64,000 nt of DNA from Aggregatibacter actinomycetemcomitans (GTDB taxonomy: Bacteria; Pseudomonadota; Gammaproteobacteria; Enterobacterales; Pasteurellaceae), in contig NZ_NRDF01000001.1 of assembly GCF_003130205.1 (NCBI RefSeq), forward strand, positions 62,001 through 126,000. The letters run 5' to 3'. Under the pieces are notes generated by a model, which worked only from the letters and a program-made list of their open reading frames with translations, was not told the origin of the DNA and ran no database searches. Numbering within the stretch: the first letter of the stretch is position 1; the number at the start of each line of letters is the position of its first letter. Shown here in pieces: positions 56,545 through 64,000 of this stretch. Made by a program: the position numbers and the translations under genes.

Positions 56545-56579
56545 CTATCCACAAAGTCTGTGGATAAGTTTGTGGGTTA
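56545..56579. promoter_or_regulatory. DnaA-box cluster upstream of uvrB
   Basis: TGTGGATAA (56559-56567) is the exact complement of the DnaA box TTATCCACA. CTATCCACA (56545-56553) matches eight of nine on the other strand, and TGTGGGTTA (56571-56579) is a weaker third. The following 120 bases are very AT-rich. Confidence 0.5.
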
Positions 56580-56842
56580 TTATTTTACGAATGGGCTAAT
56601 ACCCGATGAAATAAGGCTTCAACAAAATCCTAAGAGAAACTGATTGTAAAATAACATTTATTTAATTTTCAAATAGTTAATAAAAATCTAGCGAATTTTT
56701 TGAAATTTTTTTCTAAATTTGTGAAGTAACCTGCTTGACAAATATAACTCTGTGTAAAACTTGATTTTTTAACGCTCAATTTAGTGCCTTAACGTGTTAA
56801 AATAGCCGCCATTAAAAACAATGCTAAAATCGGTCGCACTTT

Positions 56843-58885
56843 ATGTCAGAAAAAATTAATATTAAACCTTTTATTCTTCATTCCCATTTCAACCCCTCCG
56901 GCGACCAGCCCCAAGCCATCGCAAAATTAGCCGAAAATTTAGAAGATGGCTTAGCACATCAAACCTTGCTTGGGGTAACCGGTTCAGGAAAAACCTTTAC
57001 CATTGCCAATGTGATTGCGCAATTAAACCGCCCGGCGATGGTGTTGGCACCGAACAAAACCCTTGCCGCCCAGCTTTATGCCGAAATGAAGGATTTTTTC
57101 CCGGAAAATGCGGTGGAATATTTCGTTTCTTATTATGATTATTATCAGCCCGAAGCCTATGTGCCGAGCAGCGATACCTTCATTGAGAAAGACGCGTCGA
57201 TTAATGATCAAATTGAACAAATGCGACTTTCCGCCACAAAATCTTTCTTAGAGCGGCGCGATACTATTGTGGTGGCGTCTGTGTCTGCCATTTATGGTTT
57301 GGGGGATCCCGATTCCTATTTGAAAATGATGCTGCATTTGCAACAGGGGGCGATTATTAATCAGCGCCAAATCTTGGCAAAATTGGCAGAGCTGCAATAT
57401 ACCCGTAACGATCAGGCGTTTCAGCGCGGAACGTTCCGTGTGCGGGGAGAGATTATTGATATTTTTCCGGCAGAATCGGACGATCGGGCGGTACGCATCG
57501 AATTATTTGATGATGAAATTGAACGCCTGAGCTTATTTGATCCGCTCACCGGCAGCAGCTTCGGCGCGGTGCCGCGCTTTACCGTTTATCCGAAAACACA
57601 CTATGTCACACCGCGCGAGCGTATTTTGGATGCTATCGAAAAAATCAAACTGGAATTGGCAAAACGGCGGGAGTATTTCATTAAAGAAAATAAATTATTG
57701 GAAAAACAACGTATCAGCCAGCGCACGCAATTTGATATTGAGATGATGAATGAACTTGGTTATTGCTCGGGTATTGAAAACTATTCCCGCTATTTATCGG
57801 GCAGAAATGAGGGCGAACCGCCACCGACCCTATTTGATTATATGCCGTCCGACGCCATTCTGATTATTGACGAATCCCACGTCACCGTGCCACAAATCGG
57901 CGGAATGTATCGTGGTGACCGCTCCCGTAAAGAAACCCTAGTGGAATACGGCTTCCGCCTGCCTTCCGCGTTGGATAACCGTCCGTTACGTTTTGAAGAA
58001 TTTGAACGTTTGGCACCGCAAACCATTTACGTTTCCGCCACCCCGGGACCTTATGAACTGGAAAAATCCGGTGGGGAAATTATCGATCAAGTGGTGCGTC
58101 CGACGGGTTTGCTTGATCCGCAAATTGAAATTCGCCCGGTATCCATTCAGGTGGATGATTTACTGTCCGAAGCACGCCAAAGAGCGGATAAAAATGAACG
58201 CGTTTTAGTGACTACATTAACGAAGAAAATGGCGGAAGATCTTACCGATTATTTAGATGAGCATGGTATTCGCGTACGTTATTTGCATTCTGATATTGAT
58301 ACCGTCGAACGGGTGGAAATTATTCGTGATTTACGCTTGGGGGAATTCGATGTTTTAGTTGGCATTAACTTATTACGGGAAGGTTTAGATATTCCGGAAG
58401 TGTCTTTAGTGGCAATTTTAGATGCGGATAAAGAAGGTTTTTTACGCTCCGAACGTTCATTAATTCAAACCATCGGACGCGCCGCACGGAATTTACACGG
58501 AAAAGCCATTTTGTATGCGGATAATATAACTAAATCGATGGAGAAAGCTATTACCGAAACCAATCGTCGGCGTGAAAAACAGGCGAAATATAATGAAGCA
58601 CAGGGCATTGTGCCGCAAGCATTAAATAAAAAAGTCGGCGAGTTGTTGGACATCGGTCAGGGCGCCAATCAAAAAGCCAAAGCCAATAAACAACGCGGAA
58701 AAATGGTGGCGGAACCGACCGCACTTTATACAACACCGAAATCACCGAAAGAATACCAACAACAAATTAAAAAGCTGGAACAGCAAATGTATAAATTTGC
58801 ACAGGATTTAGAATTTGAGAAAGCTGCTGCAGCGCGCGATCAGTTACAACAATTACGGGAAAGTTTTATGCTATCAAGTGAGTAA
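56843..58885 (+). CDS. uvrB: Excinuclease ABC subunit B
   Basis: 680 residues. Walker [17 protein letters not shown], the beta-hairpin [49 protein letters not shown] and a C-terminal UVR domain ([14 protein letters not shown]) are all present. It verifies damage and loads UvrC in nucleotide excision repair. The start overlaps a near-match to an uptake signal. No clear LexA box was found upstream. Confidence 0.97.
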   Translation: MSEKINIKPFILHSHFNPSGDQPQAIAKLAENLEDGLAHQTLLGVTGSGKTFTIANVIAQLNRPAMVLAPNKTLAAQLYAEMKDFFPENAVEYFVSYYDYYQPEAYVPSSDTFIEKDASINDQIEQMRLSATKSFLERRDTIVVASVSAIYGLGDPDSYLKMMLHLQQGAIINQRQILAKLAELQYTRNDQAFQRGTFRVRGEIIDIFPAESDDRAVRIELFDDEIERLSLFDPLTGSSFGAVPRFTVYPKTHYVTPRERILDAIEKIKLELAKRREYFIKENKLLEKQRISQRTQFDIEMMNELGYCSGIENYSRYLSGRNEGEPPPTLFDYMPSDAILIIDESHVTVPQIGGMYRGDRSRKETLVEYGFRLPSALDNRPLRFEEFERLAPQTIYVSATPGPYELEKSGGEIIDQVVRPTGLLDPQIEIRPVSIQVDDLLSEARQRADKNERVLVTTLTKKMAEDLTDYLDEHGIRVRYLHSDIDTVERVEIIRDLRLGEFDVLVGINLLREGLDIPEVSLVAILDADKEGFLRSERSLIQTIGRAARNLHGKAILYADNITKSMEKAITETNRRREKQAKYNEAQGIVPQALNKKVGELLDIGQGANQKAKANKQRGKMVAEPTALYTTPKSPKEYQQQIKKLEQQMYKFAQDLEFEKAAAARDQLQQLRESFMLSSE

Positions 58886-59111
58886 AATTTCATATAAAAA
58901 GCAATAAAGGAAAGTTGGTTATATTGATCTGAAAAATAAGTGGAATTTGATTTTTTATTTTTTTATAGGATAATACTAAAGCTTTAGCATTTTATTTTAA
59001 ATAAAGGACTGAATTTACCCAAATAAATCGGTTCAATTTGCCTTTAGTTAAATTAAAAGCTTAAGTTAGCATATTTTTAGTTAATCAAATTAATAATATA
59101 GGAGAGCAAAA

Positions 59112-60182
59112 ATGAAAAAAACTGTAATCGCATTAGCTACTACTGCGGCTTTAGCCGCGTCAGTAGCGGCCGTTGTGCAGGCAGCGCCGCAAGCCAATAC
59201 CTTTTATACGGGAGCAAAAGCCGGCTGGGCATCTGTCCGTCACGGTTTAAATCAATATCAGTATGAACAGGACGGCACAGTAGTGGGTAAAGCCAAGAAA
59301 AATTCGGAAGCCTATGGCGTCTTTGCCGGCTACCAAATTACCGATAATTTCGCTGTTGAAGCAGGGTATGAATTTTTCGGTCGCGGTAAAGTAAAAGAAG
59401 CTACCGGAGAAAAACGAATTACCGCGCATGGTTCCAGCTTGTCTCTTAAAGCAAGCTATCCTGTATTGCATAATTTAGATCTTTATGCACGTGCAGGTGC
59501 AGCATTAATCCGTGTTGATTACAAAGATAACACTTTCGGAGAAACTCATAAATTCCACGATTTAAAAGTTTCTCCGGTATTTGCCGGGGGGCTTGAATAT
59601 GCCATTCTTCCTGAATTAGCATTACGTTTGGAGTACCAATGGGTGAGCCGAGTAGGCAATTTCGGCAAAGCAGAAAGAAAAGCCAATTATTATGGAAATA
59701 ATGAATCTGATGTCCGCTATTCTCCGGATATTGGTTCAGTAGCTCTAGGTTTATCTTACCGCTTTGGTCAGGGAGCGGCGCCTGTTATTGCTCCTGAAGT
59801 AGTTAATAAAGTATTCAATTTGAATTCGGATGTGACTTTTGCGTTCAACAAAGCGAATTTAAAACCGCAGGCGCAAAACACTTTGGATGGCATTTCCCAC
59901 GAAATTGCACAAGTAAACAACGCTAACGTTAAAGTTGCAGGTTATACAGACCGTATCGGCTCTGACGCTTACAACCAAAAATTATCTCAAAGACGTGCTG
60001 AAACTGTGGCAAACTACCTTGTATCTAAAGGTGTTTCTCAACAGGCAATTTCTGCTGCCGGTTACGGTAAAGCAAACCCGGTTACCGGTAATAAATGTGA
60101 CACGGTTAAAGGTCGTAAAGCGCTGATTGCGTGCTTGGCTGATGACCGTCGTGTAGAAATTGCAGTAAACGGCACGAAATAA
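59112..60182 (+). CDS. ompA: Outer membrane protein A (OmpA/P5 type)
   Basis: 356 residues. A signal peptide ends at VVQAA-PQANTFY. An eight-stranded beta-barrel domain (to about residue 215) is followed by an OmpA-type peptidoglycan-binding domain with FAFNKANLKPQAQNTLDGIS, VAGYTDRIGSDAYNQKLSQR and two cysteines near the end. It links the outer membrane to the cell wall; in Aggregatibacter this is the heat-modifiable OmpA. An AGGAGAG site precedes the ATG. Confidence 0.96.
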   Translation: MKKTVIALATTAALAASVAAVVQAAPQANTFYTGAKAGWASVRHGLNQYQYEQDGTVVGKAKKNSEAYGVFAGYQITDNFAVEAGYEFFGRGKVKEATGEKRITAHGSSLSLKASYPVLHNLDLYARAGAALIRVDYKDNTFGETHKFHDLKVSPVFAGGLEYAILPELALRLEYQWVSRVGNFGKAERKANYYGNNESDVRYSPDIGSVALGLSYRFGQGAAPVIAPEVVNKVFNLNSDVTFAFNKANLKPQAQNTLDGISHEIAQVNNANVKVAGYTDRIGSDAYNQKLSQRRAETVANYLVSKGVSQQAISAAGYGKANPVTGNKCDTVKGRKALIACLADDRRVEIAVNGTK

Positions 60183-60215
60183 TTTCTTTTTAATTGAAGA
60201 ATAAATAAGTAATAA

Positions 60216-60247
60216 ATCTGCATGCTGTGAAGTATGCAGATTTTTTT
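60216..60247 (+). terminator. ompA terminator
   Basis: TCTGCAT (60217-60223) pairs with ATGCAGA (60234-60240), followed by T7. Confidence 0.88.
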
Positions 60248-60341
60248 ATCTCTTTTTTCAGAAAATCGGCCATGAAAAACACCTGATTTTTTGACCGCAC
60301 TTTACAGCAAGTAAAACAATATGACGTGCTTATAAAAAGTA

Positions 60342-60364
60342 AAAGGGCGAAAAATTCGCCCTTG
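60342..60364 (-). terminator. degQ terminator
   Basis: AAGGGCGAA and TTCGCCCTT (60343-60363) form a 9-bp stem. On the minus strand a T-rich tract follows, right after the protease stop. Confidence 0.8.
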
Positions 60365-60382
60365 TATTTATTTTATTGCAGA

Positions 60383-61765
60383 TTATTGCACCAATAAATA
60401 GAAGTTACTATCGCCGCGAATAATGTTTAAGGCAACGGCAGACGGTTTTTTATCTAACTCTTTGCGCAGCTGTCCGAGATTTTCTACTTTTTGGCGATTG
60501 ATTCCGATAATCACATCACCGGTTTTTAAACCACGTTGTTCTGCCAAAGAGCCGGTTTTTATTTTGCCCACAGATACGCCTTTCAGGCCTTTTTCGTCGT
60601 AATTATTTAATTCCGCGCCGTCTAGTGCAGGGAGCAAATTGCCGGCACTGGTTTGGATTTTGTCATCGGATTGTAAGACTACTTTTGTGGTGTTGGACTT
60701 GCTATCACGTAAATACGTTAATTCAATTTCTTTGCCTGCACCGGAGGTGGCAATTTTAGCGCGCATTTCGGCGAAACTGGAAATAGATTGTCCGTTTATG
60801 GCTGTAATCACATCGCCTGCTTTCAAGCCGGCTTTATCTGCGGCAGAACCCGGAATGACTTCACTTACGAAAGCGCCTTTTTTTGCTTCAATATCGAAAG
60901 CCTGTGCTAAATCAGCGTTTAATTCGCCGCCTTTAATACCTAACATGCCACGACGCACCTCACCGAATTCAAGAATTTGTTGAATCAGGTTATTCGCCAT
61001 GTTGCTCGGAATCGCGAAGGCGATACCCGCATTACCGCCGCTCGGGGAAATAATGGCAGTATTAATGCCGATTAATTCGCCGTTCAAATTGATTAATGGG
61101 CCACCTGAGTTCCCGCGATTGACTGCCGCATCAGTTTGGATATAGTTTTCGTACATTCCACTGTCGGACCCTGTGGAGCGCCCTAACGCCGAAACAATCC
61201 CGGAGGTCACGGTTTGACCTAAACCGAATGGGTTACCAATTGCCACGGTAAAATCGCCCACGCGTAATTTGTCGGAATCGGCGATTTTAAGTGCGGTCAG
61301 ATTTTTCGGTTTTTCTATTTGAATTAATGCCACATCGGACAGTTCGTCTGCGCCGATGACTTTGGCTTTAAATTCACGACCATCTTGTAACTGAACAATG
61401 ATTTTATCCGCATCTTTAATCACATGGTTATTGGTTAAAACGTAACCTTTTTCTGCATTGATAATTGCACCGGAACCGATGCCTCTAAAGTTACGCGGTG
61501 CACGATCGCGGTCAAACATATCAGGACCAAAGAAAAATTTGAACTCTTCGGGAATATCGTCAAATTGTTGTGCAGAGCGGCCTTTTTGCTTGCCTTCTAC
61601 TGAAATGGAAACAACGGAAGGTAACACTTTTTCCAACATTGGTGCCAGACTTGGCATTTGTTGTCCTTCAACAATGGCGGGAATTTCTGCTTGGCTTAAC
61701 ATAGGTGTACTTAACAGGCTCAATCCGAGCGCGATACTTGTTAATACAAAATTGTGTTTTTTCAT
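60383..61765 (-). CDS. degQ: Periplasmic serine endoprotease, DegP/DegQ (HtrA) type
   Basis: 460 residues with a signal peptide (LTSIALGLSLLSTPMLSQAE). The catalytic triad is in LTNNHVIKDAD (His), DELSDVALIQI (Asp) and VNRGNSGGPLIN (Ser). Two PDZ domains follow. It degrades or refolds misfolded envelope proteins. The short linker before the protease core resembles DegQ more than DegP, but the family name HtrA is safest. Confidence 0.92.
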   Translation of the reverse strand: MKKHNFVLTSIALGLSLLSTPMLSQAEIPAIVEGQQMPSLAPMLEKVLPSVVSISVEGKQKGRSAQQFDDIPEEFKFFFGPDMFDRDRAPRNFRGIGSGAIINAEKGYVLTNNHVIKDADKIIVQLQDGREFKAKVIGADELSDVALIQIEKPKNLTALKIADSDKLRVGDFTVAIGNPFGLGQTVTSGIVSALGRSTGSDSGMYENYIQTDAAVNRGNSGGPLINLNGELIGINTAIISPSGGNAGIAFAIPSNMANNLIQQILEFGEVRRGMLGIKGGELNADLAQAFDIEAKKGAFVSEVIPGSAADKAGLKAGDVITAINGQSISSFAEMRAKIATSGAGKEIELTYLRDSKSNTTKVVLQSDDKIQTSAGNLLPALDGAELNNYDEKGLKGVSVGKIKTGSLAEQRGLKTGDVIIGINRQKVENLGQLRKELDKKPSAVALNIIRGDSNFYLLVQ

Positions 61766-61962
61766 TAAATGTGTTCTCCAATAAACATTAACATACTCGA
61801 AATTTCCATGCGATTTCGGTAACTGCTATGACAAAAAAAATTCTTGAATGTTCGGTGGGTTGTATGGCTTTTCAGATAAAAAATAAAAAAGTGCGGGCAC
61901 TCCGGAAATCAAATTTTATGACCGCACTTATATTAGTTATTAGTTTTTAGCTTAATAAATAA

Positions 61963-62373
61963 CTATTTTTCCGCTTTGAATAAGCCGGACGATCCTTCCG
62001 AATAATCTTTTGGTTGATCGTCGGTATTTTGTGGGTTAATCGGATTGCCTTTGTCGTCTAATAAATTATGTTGGAACAGCGATTTATCATTCAGTTCAGG
62101 CAATAATCGGGTAGAGGATTGCGCGAGGTGTTGGTACAGTTTTTGATAATTCTGCGCGAGGGATTTCAGCAAATCGGCGCTTTCCGCAAAATGTTTTTCC
62201 AATTGCTGTTTTTGGCTTTCCAGTTGCTCTTTTGCCACGCGTAATTCCGCTTCGGTTTTCACTTGTTTTTTGGCGGATTCTTTGGTGATGCGTAATAAGA
62301 AATAGCCGATAATGAAACCGACCACTAAACCGATTAACGCCGCTTGCCACATTTCTGCTGTCCAGGTTTGCAT
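61963..62373 (-). CDS. zapG: ZapG/YhcB family inner-membrane protein
   Basis: 136 residues (DUF1043). One N-terminal membrane helix (ALIGLVVGFIIGYFLLRI) and a coiled coil (KTEAELRVAKEQLESQKQQL) followed by a flexible tail, as in E. coli YhcB/ZapG, which links cell-wall synthesis and division. In E. coli yhcB is next to degQ, which matches the order here. Confidence 0.92.
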   Translation of the reverse strand: MQTWTAEMWQAALIGLVVGFIIGYFLLRITKESAKKQVKTEAELRVAKEQLESQKQQLEKHFAESADLLKSLAQNYQKLYQHLAQSSTRLLPELNDKSLFQHNLLDDKGNPINPQNTDDQPKDYSEGSSGLFKAEK

Positions 62374-62490
62374 AAATAAACTCCTCTAATTTATGGGAAA
62401 CAGTCGACCGGATCATAGCTTGAACGTGTTGATATTTCCATGTGTTAGATCACAGAACGAAGATTTACTTAAAAATATTCATGGAAAATA

Positions 62491-62519
62491 AAAGGGCGAA
62501 TCAATTTCTTCGCCCTTAA
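62491..62519 (-). terminator. ycaO terminator
   Basis: AAGGGCGAA (62492-62500) pairs with TTCGCCCTT (62509-62517); on the minus strand TTTTATTTTCC follows. Confidence 0.78.
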
Positions 62520-62544
62520 AAATACTTAAAAAAACCACCGCACT

Positions 62545-64000
62545 TTATTGCCAATTTTCCCGTTTGGCTTTTTGCAATTTGGCGTATGCCGCCAGCAGTT
62601 TTTGATGTTCGCCAAACGTGGCGAGGGTTTTGTCGCCGGCAGGCAGGTTGTAGAACGGATTGCCGCCCTGAATGGCATTCCAGGCAAATTCAACGGCGTC
62701 GTTGCCGTACATTTTTTCGAACACCATGCGGTATTGTTGCGGATCGCGATTGCCATCCATAAACAATTCAAGGCTGCTGATTAAGCAACGGTAATAATTG
62801 GCGCGTTCGGCGGTGAAGACGGAGCCATTCATGTTGTATGTCCAGTTCGCCCAATCCAGCGCCATTTCCAGGTCGCCCAAGGCGAGGTAAAGCATGGATT
62901 TTAATTCGCCGATGCGCAATGTCGTCCAGCCACTGCCTTTTGGCGCTACGATGCCGATAAATTCGCGTACGCGGGTGGCGTCGTCAATGCCTTGCTCATC
63001 CAGCTCTTCCAACAGTTCCTGGTAGGTTTCTTTTTCATGGTGGAAATGCGGTAAATCCAACAGAATTTCGCGCCAGTCCATGCCCATGTTGCTGTTGGCG
63101 TAAATTAAATCGTCCGCAGGATAAATATCGGACATACCCGGCACGATAATACGGCAGGCATAAACCCCTAAGTGGTTGTAGTCCATAATGTAAACTTCTT
63201 TGTTTTCCACCCGGAAAATCGTCATCAGGTTGTCGTATTCTTCGTGGGTGTCTTTGCCGGAGAAATTCCAGTCGGCGAAGTCGTAATCCGGCGTATTTTT
63301 GAATAAATCCCAAGAAATTAAACCGCTGGAGTCGATAAAGTGGGTCTCCAGATTGGCATGTTCGGCGACATCATCATTATTGAAGGACGGCGGGGCGAAT
63401 ACATCCAAATCTTTTAAGCTGCGACCTTGCAACAATTCGGTAACGGTGCGTTCCAATGCCACTTGGAATTTCGGGTGAGCGCCGAAAGAGGCGAAGCAGG
63501 TGCCGTTGGTCGGGTTGAGTAAAATCACACAAATCACCGGATATTTTCCGCCGAGAGAGGCATCATACGCCAGAATCGGGAAGCCTTCCTGTTCCAGCTT
63601 TTCAATGGATGCCTGAATGGACGGATAACGCGCCATCACGTCTTGCGGAATAAGCGGCAGGCTGATGGCTTCGGCGATGATTTTGTTTTTTACATAGCGT
63701 TCAAACACTTCCGATAAACCTTGCACGCGCGCTTCAAATCGGCTGTTGCCGGCGGACATGCCGTTAGAAACGTACAGGTTGGAAATGATATTTTGCGGAA
63801 TATACACCGCCTGTTGATCCGATTGGCGTACATAAGGCACGGCGACAATGCCGCGTTCATAATTGCCCGATTGCAAATCTACCAAAAGTTCAGGCGTAAG
63901 TTCTTGATTCGGATCGAAATGTTCAAATAAATGATCGTCTAAAATGCCGCGTGGTAACAGGGCTTCATCTTCAATGGGGAACCATTTTTCACTCGGATAA
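62545..64000 (-). CDS. ycaO: YcaO, accessory factor for ribosomal protein S12 methylthiolation (5' end outside window)
   Basis: The frame stays open to the right edge of the window: 485 codons are present and roughly the first 100 are missing, judged by the E. coli length of about 586. The YcaO core is visible in NGMSAGNSRFEARVQGLSEV and AYDASLGGKYPVICVILL, with a C-terminal TPR-like extension (LYLALGDLEMALDWANWTYN). YcaO enzymes use ATP to activate amide carbonyls; in E. coli this one assists RimO modification of S12. The TTG at 63883-63885 is not the real start. Confidence 0.93.
   Translation of the reverse strand, partial: YPSEKWFPIEDEALLPRGILDDHLFEHFDPNQELTPELLVDLQSGNYERGIVAVPYVRQSDQQAVYIPQNIISNLYVSNGMSAGNSRFEARVQGLSEVFERYVKNKIIAEAISLPLIPQDVMARYPSIQASIEKLEQEGFPILAYDASLGGKYPVICVILLNPTNGTCFASFGAHPKFQVALERTVTELLQGRSLKDLDVFAPPSFNNDDVAEHANLETHFIDSSGLISWDLFKNTPDYDFADWNFSGKDTHEEYDNLMTIFRVENKEVYIMDYNHLGVYACRIIVPGMSDIYPADDLIYANSNMGMDWREILLDLPHFHHEKETYQELLEELDEQGIDDATRVREFIGIVAPKGSGWTTLRIGELKSMLYLALGDLEMALDWANWTYNMNGSVFTAERANYYRCLISSLELFMDGNRDPQQYRMVFEKMYGNDAVEFAWNAIQGGNPFYNLPAGDKTLATFGEHQKLLAAYAKLQKAKRENWQ

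Overview
The window is a chromosomal segment of a Pasteurellaceae bacterium, most likely an Aggregatibacter species. The nine-base Pasteurellaceae uptake signal AAGTGCGGT (hUSS) and its complement occur throughout. The gene order fur-fldA-(ybfE)-ybfF-seqA-menE-mscK-aroC-mepA resembles that of Haemophilus. A 295-residue trimeric autotransporter at 51478 closely resembles Aggregatibacter ApiA/Omp100. Species cannot be fixed from sequence reading alone.

Region 1 (1-9.7 kb) is the accessory part. After a partial yccA comes a decayed defence island: the tail of a type I-C cas3; a helicase-methyltransferase deletion fusion; an apparently intact type III-like restriction subunit (res); a two-repeat degenerate mini-CRISPR; then the type I-C effector operon cas5c-cas8c(cas11c)-cas7c. 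No intact cas3 and no cas4, cas1 or cas2 are present. An O-methyltransferase gene sits where the adaptation genes would be expected. It is followed by a leader and a seven-repeat array whose repeat differs from the one in the mini-array, and then by a tRNA-like element with an 8-nt anticodon loop. The 1.6-8.0 kb stretch carries five exact Neisseriaceae DNA uptake sequences, four of the Neisseria mucosa dialect, which points to natural transformation from an oral Neisseria.

Region 2 (9.8-15.9 kb) holds metE with tandem MetJ boxes, divergent metR, and azlCD. It also holds a TonB receptor and M16 protease pair collapsed by one deletion.

Region 3 (16-41 kb) is conserved core: a VirK/YbjX protein, cmk, rpsA, ihfB, lapAB, pyrF, yciH, sirB2, gyrA, fur, fldA, a ybfE pseudogene, ybfF, seqA, menE, mscK, aroC, mepA, a TSUP permease, an lpxL/lpxM-type acyltransferase, apt, dnaX (with an A10 frameshift site) and a yafD-like gene.

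Region 4 (41-46.3 kb) starts with an AT-rich pair of glycan-modification genes. The second has an in-frame G11 tract and is probably phase variable. A Rid protein, a YwiC-like membrane protein, a Sel1 protein and a glutathione transferase follow.

Region 5 (46.5-64 kb) has parC, parE, apiA, ettA, a candidate FNR/CRP-linked small RNA, a nickel/cobalt uptake pair, tRNA-Asn, uvrB, ompA, a DegQ-type protease, zapG and most of ycaO.
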